Source: Campylobacter blaseri
GTDB lineage: Bacteria > Campylobacterota > Campylobacteria > Campylobacterales > Campylobacteraceae
Reading direction: 5' to 3'
NCBI RefSeq assembly: GCF_013201895.1
Contig: NZ_CP053841.1
Location: forward strand, 372,001 to 436,000
DNA: 64,000 bases
Shown piece by piece: positions 17,846 through 27,003 of this stretch (positions within the stretch are counted from its first letter, which is position 1; each line of letters begins with the position of its first letter). A model generated the notes under the pieces. That model was not told where the DNA came from. It did not search any database and was given only the letters and a program-made list of their open reading frames with translations. The translations under genes were made by a program, and so were the position numbers.

Positions 17846-18901
17846 ATGGATATTACAGCAGGAATGGTTAAAGAGCTCCGCGAAAGAACTGGAGCTGGTA
17901 TGATGGACTGCAAAAAGGCATTAGTTGAAACTAATGGCGATATGGAAAAAGCAGTTGAATATTTAAGAGAAAAAGGTCTTGGAAAAGCAACTAAAAAGGC
18001 TGATAGACTTGCAAGTGAAGGGTTAGCTGGATTGGTTATTGATGATGAAAATACAAAAGCTTCACTGGTTGAGATAAACTCAGAAACAGATTTTGTTGCT
18101 AAAAATGATAAATTTATAAATTTAGTAAACGATACAGTAAACCATATTCAAAATAATAATATAAAAGATAATGATACTTTAAATGATAGTTCTATGAATG
18201 GTGTAAATTTTGATGAGTTTTTAAAGACTCAAATAGCAACAATTGGTGAGAATATTGTAGTTAGAAGATTTACAACAATTAAAGATGAAGTAGTTAATGG
18301 ATATGTTCACTCAAATGGTCGTGTAGCGGTTGCTATAGCTGCTAAATGTGGAAAGTCTGATAAGAAAAAAGTTGCTGAGTTACTAAGAAATATAGCAATG
18401 CATGCAGCAGCTATGAAACCATCTGTTATAAGCTATAAAGACTTAGATCCTGAGTTTGTGAAAAGTGAAGTTTTGGCATTAAAAGGCGAACTTGAAAAAG
18501 AAAATGAAGAGTTAGCAAGACTTGGAAAAACACTTCATCATATACCACAATACGGAAGTAGGCTTCAATTAACTGACGAAGTTATAGAACAAGCTAAAAA
18601 AGAGATAGAAGAAGAGCTTAAAGCTGAAGGCAAACCTGAGAAAATTTGGGATAGAATACTTCCTGGGAAGCTTGATAGATTTATAGCCGATAATACAGTT
18701 TTAGATCAAAGACTTACACTTCTTGGTCAATTTTATGTAATGGATGATAAAAAAACTATTGAACAAGTTTTAGAAGAAAAAAGCAAAGATTTAGGCGATA
18801 AAATAGAGATAACAAGCTATATAAGATATGAAGTAGGCGAAGGCTTAGAGAAAAAAGTTGAAGACTTCGCTGCCGAAGTAGCTGCCCAAATTGGCAAATA
18901 A
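17846..18901 (+). CDS. tsf: Elongation factor Ts
   Basis: A 351-aa nucleotide-exchange factor for EF-Tu. It has the N-terminal UBA-like domain with the TGAGMMDCKKAL signature, then ETDFVAKND, two core domains, and the late GKLDRFIADNTVLDQ region. It is longer than E. coli EF-Ts (about 280 aa), as is usual in epsilonproteobacteria. It lies in the conserved rpsB-tsf pair, with the ABC ATPase gene 2 bp beyond. Confidence 0.98.
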   Translation: MDITAGMVKELRERTGAGMMDCKKALVETNGDMEKAVEYLREKGLGKATKKADRLASEGLAGLVIDDENTKASLVEINSETDFVAKNDKFINLVNDTVNHIQNNNIKDNDTLNDSSMNGVNFDEFLKTQIATIGENIVVRRFTTIKDEVVNGYVHSNGRVAVAIAAKCGKSDKKKVAELLRNIAMHAAAMKPSVISYKDLDPEFVKSEVLALKGELEKENEELARLGKTLHHIPQYGSRLQLTDEVIEQAKKEIEEELKAEGKPEKIWDRILPGKLDRFIADNTVLDQRLTLLGQFYVMDDKKTIEQVLEEKSKDLGDKIEITSYIRYEVGEGLEKKVEDFAAEVAAQIGK

Positions 18902-18903
18902 AT

Positions 18904-19545
18904 ATGGAAATTCTAAAAAGCACTAGTTTAACTAAGAGTTTTGACTATGAGCTTTTTAGAGATATTAATTTTTCTGTTAACGAGCGTGAAAGCGTTGCGT
19001 TAACAGGAGTTAGTGGGTGCGGTAAATCCACCTTTTTACACATTTTATGCACCCTTTTAAAACCAGATGATGGCGAAGTATTTTATAATAATAAATCAAT
19101 TTATTCTTTAAACTCAAGTGAGCTTCTTAAAATAAGAAAAGATCATTTTGGTATAATATTCCAATCACACTATCTTTTTAAAGGTTTTTCAGCAATAGAA
19201 AACATAGAGTTATCCACAATTCTTACAAAACAAAAAATAGATAACTTACTATTAGAGAGATTAAATATAGAAAATATTTTAAATCAAAAAGTAGGTGAGC
19301 TAAGTGGAGGACAACAACAACGAGTTAGTATAGCAAGAGTTTTAAGTAAAAAACCAAAGATTATTTTTGCAGATGAACCAACTGGAAATTTGGATAAAAA
19401 TACAGCAAATGATGCTATGAATGTTCTTTTTGAATATATAGATAAAAATAATGCAGCACTTATTTTAGTAACTCATGATGAAAATTTAGCAAAAGAGTGT
19501 ACTCGTACCTATAAACTAGAAAATAAAACTTTAAATTTGATTTAA
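18904..19545 (+). CDS. ABC transporter ATP-binding protein, LolD/FtsE-like
   Basis: A 213-aa ATPase subunit. Walker A is GVSGCGKST (about 35-43), the Q-loop lies in FGIIFQSHYLF, the signature is LSGGQQQRVSIARVL, Walker B is IIFADEPTGNLD and the H-loop is LVTHD. The overall pattern is closest to LolD/MacB-type ATPases. No permease is adjacent, so its partner is probably encoded elsewhere. It starts 2 bp after tsf and seems to be carried in that operon. In C. jejuni I recall the same neighbour followed by fliR, which is missing here. Confidence 0.85.
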   Translation: MEILKSTSLTKSFDYELFRDINFSVNERESVALTGVSGCGKSTFLHILCTLLKPDDGEVFYNNKSIYSLNSSELLKIRKDHFGIIFQSHYLFKGFSAIENIELSTILTKQKIDNLLLERLNIENILNQKVGELSGGQQQRVSIARVLSKKPKIIFADEPTGNLDKNTANDAMNVLFEYIDKNNAALILVTHDENLAKECTRTYKLENKTLNLI

Positions 19546-19625
19546 AATAGATAAAAACTAAGCAATAACTAATAGAAAATATCATAAAATTGACAAAGAG
19601 ATGTGATTTCTAAAAGGAGAGGGCA

Positions 19626-21326
19626 ATGGATATTTTTGTAGATAGTCAAAATCAAGCTATATTATCAATAGTTGATCTTTGTTGTGACAGACTTAATTAT
19701 AATTTAGTTAGTGATATAAGTAAAGCTGATTTTATAATAAAAGATTCTGATGGTTTAGATGTAATTAGTAATTTTGATTTAACAAAAACACTTTTTATAC
19801 TGCCTAAAAAATTATTAAATGAAGCCCAAGTCAGGTATAAAATTTCAAAACCTTTCTTGCCCACAAAATTAATAGAGGTTTTAAGGGAATTTAAACTAGA
19901 GCTAGAAAAAACACCAGACAGTATAAAAGAGATAAATACCATTATAAATGAAATTGATGAGCTTGATGACTCTTTTCAGGATACTCAAAAGATAGATGAT
20001 TTTATGCCCTTAGAAGATTTAGCAGATAAATTTGATAAAAAAATAGAAGAAAAAAATAAAGAATCAGATAATAATATAGATTATAAAATCCTTGAAGAGG
20101 ATTTTTATTTAGATGATAGTTTGCCTCTTGAGGATCTAGTAAAAAAACTTGACATAGAAGAAACAGAAGATGAAGACCAGAGCTCCTTTGAAATTTTAAA
20201 AACAGATGAACTTGATAATTTTGAATTAGATGAAGACATACCACTGGAGGATTTAGCAGACAAACTTGGTATAAAAGATGACGAGTTAAAACTAGATGAA
20301 GAGGACAGTCTTAAACTAGATGATGATATATTTAGTGAAGAAGATAAAGATAGTTTAGATATTGCTAAAGACTTAGATCTCGATGATCTTATAGAAGACA
20401 ACAAAGAAGATGATAATTTAGATATCAATAAAGATTTAGCAGACAAACTTGGTATAAAAGATGACGAGTTAAAACTAGATGAAGAGGACAGTCTTAAACT
20501 AGATGATGATATATTTAGTGAAGAAGATAAAGATAGTTTAGATATTGCTAAAGACTTAGATCTCGATGATCTTATAGAAGACAACAAAGAAGATGATAAT
20601 TTAGATATCAATAAAGATTTAGCAGACAAACTTGGTATAAAAGATGACGAGTTAAAACTAGATGAAGAGGACAGTCTTAAACTAGATGATGATATATTTA
20701 GTGAAGAAGATAAAGATAGTTTAGATATTGCTAAAGACTTAGATCTCGATGATCTTATAGAAGACAACAAAGAAGATGATAATTTAGATATCAATAAAGA
20801 TTTAGCAGACAAACTTGGTATAAAAGATGACGAGTTAAAACTAGATGAAGAGGACAGTCTTAAACTAGATGATGATATATTTAGTGAAGAAGATAAAGAT
20901 AGTTTAGATATTGCTAAAGACTTAGATCTCGATGATCTTATAGAAGACAACAAAGAAGATGATAATTTAGATATCAATAAAGATTTAGCAGACAAACTTG
21001 GTATAAAAGATGACGATAAAAAAGAGGACAAAGTGTCTGTTGAAATTTTAGCAGAAGAGCTAAAAAAAGGGTTAGAAAACAATCTTAGCTTAACTCAGAA
21101 AGATTTATCTAAAAAAAAGAAGAAAAAAGAGGAAAAAAAGCTTAAAAAACAAATAGATAAAAATAATTTAGACAAAAAAGAAGAGACAACAGAAGAGAAA
21201 GTTAAAGAAAAAATTGAAACCAAATTAAATGATGCTATTGTAGATGCTTTAAGTAGTTCAAAATTAAAAGAGGCCTTAAAGGATTTAGATATAAATATTG
21301 AAATTTCTTTTAAGGATAAAAAATAG
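19626..21326 (+). CDS. Highly acidic repeat protein with degenerate receiver-like N-terminus
   Basis: A 566-aa soluble protein of unknown function, positional counterpart of the 'highly acidic protein' upstream of gmk in C. jejuni. Residues 1-92 have the alternating strand/helix pattern of a response-regulator receiver, ending in K75-P76-F77 and a helix-like LPTKLIEVLREF, but the usual acidic phosphorylation pocket is not evident. Residues 100-208 are acidic with short motifs such as MPLEDLADKFD, LPLEDLVKKLD and IPLEDLADKLG. Residues 209-452 are four identical 61-aa units (183 bp each) plus a partial fifth. A Lys-rich block and a helical C-terminus (about 480-566) follow. No signal peptide or membrane segment. 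GGAGAGG precedes the ATG. The last base overlaps gmk. Role unknown. Confidence 0.8.
   Translation: MDIFVDSQNQAILSIVDLCCDRLNYNLVSDISKADFIIKDSDGLDVISNFDLTKTLFILPKKLLNEAQVRYKISKPFLPTKLIEVLREFKLELEKTPDSIKEINTIINEIDELDDSFQDTQKIDDFMPLEDLADKFDKKIEEKNKESDNNIDYKILEEDFYLDDSLPLEDLVKKLDIEETEDEDQSSFEILKTDELDNFELDEDIPLEDLADKLGIKDDELKLDEEDSLKLDDDIFSEEDKDSLDIAKDLDLDDLIEDNKEDDNLDINKDLADKLGIKDDELKLDEEDSLKLDDDIFSEEDKDSLDIAKDLDLDDLIEDNKEDDNLDINKDLADKLGIKDDELKLDEEDSLKLDDDIFSEEDKDSLDIAKDLDLDDLIEDNKEDDNLDINKDLADKLGIKDDELKLDEEDSLKLDDDIFSEEDKDSLDIAKDLDLDDLIEDNKEDDNLDINKDLADKLGIKDDDKKEDKVSVEILAEELKKGLENNLSLTQKDLSKKKKKKEEKKLKKQIDKNNLDKKEETTEEKVKEKIETKLNDAIVDALSSSKLKEALKDLDINIEISFKDKK
20250..21015 (+). repeat. Tandem array of four identical 183-bp units plus a partial fifth
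   Basis: Units start at 20250, 20433, 20616, 20799 and 20982, spaced exactly 183 bp; by eye the four complete copies show no base differences. The fifth copy breaks off after about 34 bases (GATGACGA then diverges). 183 is a multiple of 3, so gain or loss of units keeps the acidic protein in frame. The opposite strand is also open across the array, an artefact of the repeat composition. Confidence 0.97.
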
Positions 21327-21937
21327 TGAACAAAGGTCAGATTTTAGTAGTTTCTGGACCAAGTGGCAGTGGAAAAAGTACACTTATACAAAAACTTATG
21401 AAAGAAGAAGAGAATATATATTTTTCCATCTCTAACACAACAAGAGAGATTAGAAGCGGAGAAAAACACGGAGTTAACTACTATTATGTAAGCGAAGATG
21501 AATTTAAGCAAGGTATTGAAAAAGAGCAGTTTTTGGAGTGGGCATTAGTTCACAAAAATTATTATGGAACATCTTTAAAGCCTGCTATGGAAGCGTTGGA
21601 AAAAGGAAAAATTGTAATTTTTGATATAGATGTTCAAGGCTACAATATAGTAAAAGAAAAATTTAAAGATGATATAGTCTCTGTTTTTATAACGACAAGA
21701 AATAAAAAAGACCTTGAGACTAGATTAAATTCAAGAAAAACTGAAAACAAAGATGTGATTGAAAAAAGAATTATGAATGCAGTTGGCGAGATGGAGCATA
21801 TAAAAGAGTATGATTATCTTATAATAAATGATGACTTAGATATCTCTTATAGTGCTTTTAAGTCAATTTTTAATTCAATGAAATATAAAACAGCGTATTT
21901 AAATTTACGCAATGTTATAGATGATTGGATATATTAA
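21326..21937 (+). CDS. gmk: Guanylate kinase
   Basis: A 203-aa enzyme that phosphorylates GMP to GDP. The P-loop is VSGPSGSGKST, followed by the GMP-binding SNTTREIRSGEKHGVNYYYV, EWALVHKNYYGTS and the lid RLNSRKTE. Start is GTG at 21326, sharing its G with the stop of the acidic-protein gene (TAGTG), so translation is probably coupled. The tatA gene follows 22 bp later. guaB, which makes the GMP precursor XMP, lies at the right end of the window. Confidence 0.97.
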   Translation: MNKGQILVVSGPSGSGKSTLIQKLMKEEENIYFSISNTTREIRSGEKHGVNYYYVSEDEFKQGIEKEQFLEWALVHKNYYGTSLKPAMEALEKGKIVIFDIDVQGYNIVKEKFKDDIVSVFITTRNKKDLETRLNSRKTENKDVIEKRIMNAVGEMEHIKEYDYLIINDDLDISYSAFKSIFNSMKYKTAYLNLRNVIDDWIY

Positions 21938-21959
21938 ATAAAATTTTTAAGGAGAAGAT

Positions 21960-22187
21960 ATGGGACCAAGTGCTCAACAAATGTTAATTGTTTTGCTTAT
22001 TGTTGTTTTACTTTTTGGAGCTAAAAAAATTCCAGAACTTGCAAAGGGCGTAGGTAAAGGTATAAAAAGCTTTAAAAAAGAGATGGAATCTGATGACGAG
22101 ATTGTAGAGGCTAAAAAAGTTGAAGATGTAAAAGAGGGAGAAAAAAAAGCAGAAACAAAAACCTCTGAAACAACGAAAGAAGCTTAA
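21960..22187 (+). CDS. tatA: Twin-arginine translocase subunit TatA
   Basis: A 75-aa subunit that forms the Tat translocation pore. It has one N-terminal membrane helix (about 8-21, [12 protein letters not shown]), the conserved [24 protein letters not shown] hinge and amphipathic helix, and a charged C-terminal tail. AAGGAG precedes the ATG. tatBC are not seen here. Putative Tat substrates in this window are NapG, NapA and PetA. Confidence 0.95.
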   Translation: MGPSAQQMLIVLLIVVLLFGAKKIPELAKGVGKGIKSFKKEMESDDEIVEAKKVEDVKEGEKKAETKTSETTKEA

Positions 22188-22192
22188 TAGTC

Positions 22193-23785
22193 TTGAAACA
22201 GATAATACAAAAAGAAATTGTTAAAACACTAAATAGAGAAGTTGTTTTAGAAAAGCCAAAGGATAAGAACTTAGCTCACTATGCTACCCCCTTAGCTTTT
22301 TCTATGGCAAAAGAGCTTAAAAAATCTCCAAAAGTTATAGCCGAGGATATAGTTAAAGACTTTAAAGATAGTAAGGTTTTTAATATAACATCATTGAATG
22401 GCTACATAAATTTTAGACTTAAAGAAAGTTTTTTAAACGAAATCTCTACTAAGTATTTAAAAGCACAAAATGATTTTGCCAAATCAGAAGATAAAAATAG
22501 TTCTATTTTGTTAGAATATGTAAGTGCAAACCCAACAGGACCTTTGCATATAGGGCATACTAGAGGGGCTGTTTATGGTGATACATTAGCTAGAGTAGGA
22601 ATACATGTTGGCTATGATATAGCTACTGAATATTATATAAATGATGCAGGAAATCAAATCGAACTTTTAGGGCTATCAATTTATCTAGTAGGAAGAGAAA
22701 AGATATTAGGGTTAGATACCATATATCCTGAAAATTTCTATAAGGGCGAATATATAGAAGATTTGGCAAAAGAGGCATATAAAGAGTTTGGTAAAGAGAT
22801 TTTTTTAGATGAAAAAAACTCAATAAAGTTAAGTTCTTGGGGTAAAGATAAGATGATAGATGTCATTAAAAATGATTTATCATTAGCTCATATTGCTATA
22901 GATAATTGGGTTAGTGAAAAAAGTCTTTATTCTAAACTAGACAATATCTTAGAAAAGTTAAAAAAATCTAATGGGATATATGAAAAAGATGGTAAAATTT
23001 GGCTAAACTCAAGCAAGCTAAATGATGAGAAAGATAGAGTTATCGTAAAAGAAGATGGTAATGGTGCATATCTTGCCGGAGATATAATCTATCATGACGA
23101 TAAATTTCAAAGAAATTTTGACCATTATATAAATATTTGGGGTGCTGATCATCATGGATATATCCAAAGAGTTAAAGCTAGCTTACATTTTTTAGGTTAT
23201 GATGAAAATAGATTAGAGGTCATTTTGGCTCAGATGGTTAGTTTGTTGAAGAATGGCGAAGCTTACAAGATGAGTAAAAGAGCTGGAAATTTTATACTTA
23301 TGAGTGATGTTCTTGAAGAGATTGGTAGTGATGCATTAAGATTTGTATTTATTAGCAAAAAATGTGATACTCCACTTGAATTTGATATTAATGAGTTAAA
23401 AGCAGAGGATAGTTCAAACCCTATTTTTTATATCAATTATGCACATGCAAGAGTGCACCAAGTATTTGCAAAAGCAGAGAAAAATCTTGAAGATGTTGTA
23501 AATGCAAGTTTTGAAAATCTAAATGAAGATGCTAAAAATTTACTTTTTGAAGCTTTAATTTTAAATGATGTTTTAGAAGATGCTTTTCATAGTAGACAAC
23601 TCCAAAAACTACCTGATTATTTGAAAAGTTTAAGTTCAAATTTTCACAAGTTTTATAATGAGAACAAAGTTGTTGGTAGCGCAAATGAAGATGCTTTGTT
23701 GAAAGTTTTTGCAGTGGTTGCTATGAGTATAAGAACTGGTCTTAGCTTAATGGGTATAACTGCAAAAGATAAGATGCATAGATAG
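22193..23785 (+). CDS. argS: Arginyl-tRNA synthetase
   Basis: A 530-aa class I synthetase. It has the N-terminal Add-1 domain, the HIGH motif in NPTGPLHIGHTRGA, a KMSKS-like YKMSKRAGN, and the C-terminal helical anticodon-binding DALR domain ending in GLSLMGI. The start is TTG at 22193, 5 bp after tatA. It ends the run rpsB...argS. A tRNA-Arg(CCT) substrate is encoded at 50719. Confidence 0.97.
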   Translation: MKQIIQKEIVKTLNREVVLEKPKDKNLAHYATPLAFSMAKELKKSPKVIAEDIVKDFKDSKVFNITSLNGYINFRLKESFLNEISTKYLKAQNDFAKSEDKNSSILLEYVSANPTGPLHIGHTRGAVYGDTLARVGIHVGYDIATEYYINDAGNQIELLGLSIYLVGREKILGLDTIYPENFYKGEYIEDLAKEAYKEFGKEIFLDEKNSIKLSSWGKDKMIDVIKNDLSLAHIAIDNWVSEKSLYSKLDNILEKLKKSNGIYEKDGKIWLNSSKLNDEKDRVIVKEDGNGAYLAGDIIYHDDKFQRNFDHYINIWGADHHGYIQRVKASLHFLGYDENRLEVILAQMVSLLKNGEAYKMSKRAGNFILMSDVLEEIGSDALRFVFISKKCDTPLEFDINELKAEDSSNPIFYINYAHARVHQVFAKAEKNLEDVVNASFENLNEDAKNLLFEALILNDVLEDAFHSRQLQKLPDYLKSLSSNFHKFYNENKVVGSANEDALLKVFAVVAMSIRTGLSLMGITAKDKMHR

Positions 23786-24176
23786 TTATTAAATTAAACA
23801 GACCTGTGCCTTTAAAATAGGTCAGGTTTGAAAAATTAAGTTATATTTTTTAAAAATATTAAAATTGTCTAAGGTTGATGTTTTTTAAAAAGCATAATAT
23901 AAGCAATAAATTTTAACATCTTATTTTAATCTAAGCTTTATTGTTAAAATATTAATCAAATTAGTTAGTAAATATGTCCATTAAACATCTTGTTTTCAAG
24001 CAAAGCATGGTTAGTTTTTTGATACGATATAAGATAAATATTAAAAATTAATAGAATTTGATACCATAATTTATGAAATTTGAAAATTTACTATCTCTTT
24101 TGTAGCTAAATTCCTATTTATTAATAATTACCTAAGATAAATTATTTATATAAATTTAAAAAATTAAGATGTAAAA
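23786..24176. other. Gene-free interval between argS and a convergent minus-strand operon
   Basis: About 390 bp, very AT-rich. I see no protein or RNA gene. Near its left end GACCT (23801) and AGGTC (23819), or alternatively ACCTG and CAGGT, can pair as a weak terminator candidate for argS. The rest shows only homopolymer-rich sequence. Confidence 0.6.
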
Positions 24177-24560
24177 CTATATACAGTTTATAGCTTTTTT
24201 GTATATAGCACAATCAACCCTATTTAAAATAGCATTTTCTAAATCGCTATCTTCATCATCTATTATCACAGCTATTTTACTATCAAAAAGATAAAATTCA
24301 GCAAGTTCAACTACTTTTTTTACTAAATTTAAATCATTTTTTAAATTAACAATAATATATTTTGCACCAAAGGCATTTGATAAAACTGCTTGTGTTTCAT
24401 CTCCAATGATAATGCTAAATTCTTTTTTGTGCTTTTTTGCCTCTTCTACAAAATTTTCATCAAAATCAAAAATTAAATTATCAAATTGGCTAACATATCT
24501 AATATTTAATATAGAGTTAAATTTGGTAAATTCTATTAATTTATGTCCGATTATCTGCAC
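24177..24560 (-). CDS. Conserved hypothetical protein
   Basis: A 127-aa soluble protein with no family I recognise. The pattern of hydrophobic strands and helices (DNLIFDFDENFVEEAKKH, EFSIIIGDETQAVLSNAFG, AKYIIVNL, IAVIIDDEDSD) suggests a small alpha/beta Rossmann-like fold. GTG at 24560 is preferred over the upstream TTG at 24587 because AAGGA stands 6 bases before it and it overlaps the stop of the preceding gene (TAGTG). It is the last gene of the ribA-rsmG-PP0621 chain. No function can be assigned. Confidence 0.7.
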   Translation of the reverse strand: MQIIGHKLIEFTKFNSILNIRYVSQFDNLIFDFDENFVEEAKKHKKEFSIIIGDETQAVLSNAFGAKYIIVNLKNDLNLVKKVVELAEFYLFDSKIAVIIDDEDSDLENAILNRVDCAIYKKAINCI

Positions 24561-24763
24561 TATTTTTCCTTTATGCAGTCTTCGCAAATATATCTACTAT
24601 TGCTAATAATGGCATTTTTAACATCAATATAGGTTCCACATTTTTCACACTCTACAAAACTATCTACATTTTTATCATCTTTTTTATCTTTAATTCTCCA
24701 CCTAGGAAGTATTAAAAAATAAATTATTGCTACAATTATAGCAAGCATTAGCAATTTTCCCAT
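24560..24763 (-). CDS. PP0621-family small membrane protein with zinc-ribbon-like tail
   Basis: A 67-aa protein with one N-terminal helix (about 3-20, MLAIIVAIIYFLILPRW), a Lys/Asp-rich linker, and a C-terminal double CxxC motif (CEKCGTYIDV and CEDCIKEK). This matches the PP0621 family, whose function is unknown. Its ATG overlaps the rsmG stop (TAATG). Translational coupling with both neighbours is likely. Confidence 0.8.
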   Translation of the reverse strand: MGKLLMLAIIVAIIYFLILPRWRIKDKKDDKNVDSFVECEKCGTYIDVKNAIISNSRYICEDCIKEK

Positions 24764-25308
24764 TAATTTACTCCCTTAAATAATATATAATTTCTTGTTT
24801 TATGATTAAAAACTTTAGCACTTAATCCCTCTATTTCACTTTGATAACTTGAACCTTTATAGAGTAAAAACTCAGTATTTTCATCATAGTATCCTTGGCA
24901 AATTTCAAGTAATCTTTTTGTATGCATTAATGCCCTTGAAGTTATTAAATCAGCCCTAAAACTTTTTTCATCTTCAATTTTGCTACTATGGATTGTAACA
25001 TTTTTAAGATTTAAGTTTAATTTTGCATATGTAAGAAAAGACGATTTTTTATATATAGGTTCAAAAAGATGCCATTTACAATCTTTTAAAATCATAGCTA
25101 AAAAAATAGCTGGAAAACCAGCCCCACTGCCTATATCTATAGCTATAGTTGGAGTGTTTGTTATATATTTTAATCCATTAATACTATCTTTTACAATAGG
25201 GTTTAAGTTATCATAATTTGTAAGATTGTGAATAGCATTAAATTTTTTTAATATTTCATCAAATTCTAAAACCTTTTCATTAAAATCATCTGGAATATCA
25301 AATTTCAT
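24763..25308 (-). CDS. rsmG: RsmG, 16S rRNA G527 methyltransferase
   Basis: A 181-aa SAM-dependent methyltransferase that modifies G527 of 16S rRNA. The SAM-binding loop is AIDIGSGAGFPAIFLA, preceded by the family's HNLTNYDNL; the late DLITSRAL is the conserved RsmG stretch containing the Arg-Ala pair. It is a little shorter than E. coli RsmG (207 aa). It overlaps the end of ribA by 4 bases (ATGA). Confidence 0.93.
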   Translation of the reverse strand: MKFDIPDDFNEKVLEFDEILKKFNAIHNLTNYDNLNPIVKDSINGLKYITNTPTIAIDIGSGAGFPAIFLAMILKDCKWHLFEPIYKKSSFLTYAKLNLNLKNVTIHSSKIEDEKSFRADLITSRALMHTKRLLEICQGYYDENTEFLLYKGSSYQSEIEGLSAKVFNHKTRNYILFKGVN

Positions 25309-25871
25309 TTTAACATATGTCCCATCTTCTCTTCTTTTACTTTTAAATAACCTTGGTTATACTCATTTGGTTTAATTATGATTGGAATTCTATCTACAAT
25401 CTCCACGCAGTGCAAACTTTTTAGTTTATCAGGGTTATTTGTAAGTAAATTTATCTTCTTTATATTATAGTATTTTAAGATAAAATCAACTATCTCATAA
25501 GTTCTCTCATCTGCTTTAAATCCTAGTTGGTGGTTTGCTTCAATTGTATCAAGTCCGCTATCTTGGAGATTATAAGCGTTTATTTTGTTTAAAAGACCTA
25601 TATTTCTTCCCTCTTGTCTTAGATATAAAACCATTCCACCATGTTTTTCTATATAATTTAAACTAGCTTTAAGCTGATCCCCACAATCGCATTTTAAACT
25701 ACTTATAGCATCGCCTGTCAAGCATTCTGAGTGAATTCTAACATTTACAATCTTTTGCAATGGTTTTTTTGTTATTACAAGATGTTCTTTTTCATTTTCT
25801 TTAAAAACTTGAACTTCAAATTTACCAAATTCAGTTGGCAAATTTGCTATTTTTGAGATTTCAATATTCAT
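25305..25871 (-). CDS. ribA: GTP cyclohydrolase II
   Basis: A 188-aa enzyme catalysing the first step of riboflavin synthesis (GTP to the 2,5-diaminopyrimidine). Zinc-binding cysteines are seen in RIHSECLTGDAISSLKCDCGDQL, and the catalytic RQEGRNIGLLNKI and LLTNNPDK motifs follow. It is a stand-alone RibA without the RibB half. It is first in a minus-strand operon with rsmG. hemB diverges from it. Confidence 0.96.
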   Translation of the reverse strand: MNIEISKIANLPTEFGKFEVQVFKENEKEHLVITKKPLQKIVNVRIHSECLTGDAISSLKCDCGDQLKASLNYIEKHGGMVLYLRQEGRNIGLLNKINAYNLQDSGLDTIEANHQLGFKADERTYEIVDFILKYYNIKKINLLTNNPDKLKSLHCVEIVDRIPIIIKPNEYNQGYLKVKEEKMGHMLK

Positions 25872-26018
25872 TTAAATTCCTCTAACATTTTAAAGTAGTG
25901 ATTATATCTAATTAAGTAAAAGAAAAAATTAATAGTAAATTAAAGTTTAGCTGTATTTTATAAACTATTTAACTGAGCTATGATAAAATATAAGTTATTT
26001 AACTTAAAGAGGTTAGTT

Positions 26019-26993
26019 ATGTTTAAAAGATTTAGAAGACTTAGAAAAAATAGTAATGTTAGAGATTTGATTAGAGAAACAAGACTTAATGTTAATAATT
26101 TAATATATCCACTTTTTGTAGTTGAGGGCGAAGGTATAAAAAAAGATACTCCTTCATTGCCAGGTGTTTATCAAATGAGTATAGATGAGATTTTAAAAGA
26201 GTGTAAGGAAGTTGAGAGTTTAGGTATAAAAGCGATACTCCTTTTTGGAATTCCTAGTATAAAAGATAGTATAGGAAGTGATGCTTTAAGTAATGATGGG
26301 ATTATTGCCAAAACTCTTAGGGCTATAAAAAAAGATTTTCCAAATTTATATGTTATAACAGATCTTTGTTTTTGTGAATATACAGATCATGGACATTGTG
26401 GGATAATAGATCAATGTTCTCACGATATAGATAACGACGCAACACTTGAAATTTCAAAAAAACAGGCACTAATTCATGCAAAAAATGGCGCTGATATGAT
26501 AGCTCCTAGTGGAATGATGGATGGTATTATCTACTCTTTAAGAGAAGTTTTAGATGAAAATGGATATGAAAACCTGCCTATAATGGCATATTCAACAAAA
26601 TTTGCGAGCGCTTATTATGGTCCGTTTAGAGATGTTGCAGAATCTGCTCCAAGCTTTGGAGATAGAAAAGCTTATCAAATGGATCCAGCAAATAGATTTG
26701 AAGCTATTAATGAAAGCTTAGAAGATGAGGCTCAAGGAGCTGATATTTTAATGGTCAAACCAGCTCTTGCATATTTAGATATCATAAGAGATGTAAAAGA
26801 GCGAACCCTTCTTCCTGTTTGTGCTTACAATGTTAGTGGAGAGTATGCACTTTTAAAAGCAGGACAAAAAGCAGGTATCATTGATTATGAAAGAATTATG
26901 CAAGAAACAATTATTAGTATAAAAAGAGCAGGTGCTGATCTCATAATAACATATCATGCAAAAGAGTTAGCTAAAATTTTAAATAAAAATTAA
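26019..26993 (+). CDS. hemB: Delta-aminolevulinic acid dehydratase (porphobilinogen synthase)
   Basis: A 324-aa enzyme condensing two ALA molecules to porphobilinogen in heme synthesis. The ATG at 26019 is taken because AAAGAGG precedes it and the family begins MFKRFRRLR; an in-frame ATG at 25980 lies upstream. Zinc-binding cysteines are in [14 protein letters not shown]. The Schiff-base lysines fit [15 protein letters not shown] and [10 protein letters not shown]. Another heme gene, hemN, lies 1.4 kb downstream; argF follows after 10 bp. Confidence 0.97.
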   Translation: MFKRFRRLRKNSNVRDLIRETRLNVNNLIYPLFVVEGEGIKKDTPSLPGVYQMSIDEILKECKEVESLGIKAILLFGIPSIKDSIGSDALSNDGIIAKTLRAIKKDFPNLYVITDLCFCEYTDHGHCGIIDQCSHDIDNDATLEISKKQALIHAKNGADMIAPSGMMDGIIYSLREVLDENGYENLPIMAYSTKFASAYYGPFRDVAESAPSFGDRKAYQMDPANRFEAINESLEDEAQGADILMVKPALAYLDIIRDVKERTLLPVCAYNVSGEYALLKAGQKAGIIDYERIMQETIISIKRAGADLIITYHAKELAKILNKN

Positions 26994-27003
26994 AAGAGTT
27001 AAA

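Noticed and set aside
20250-21015. Regular repeats considered as a CRISPR array
   Set aside because: Units are 183 bp, directly adjacent without spacers, and lie in a coding frame. No cas genes are present.
20105-21082. Long open frame of 325 codons on the minus strand, very rich in serine
   Set aside because: It is the complement of the acidic repeat array. Asp/Glu/Lys codons read as Ser/Leu/Ile on the other strand, and there is no ribosome site or sensible protein pattern.
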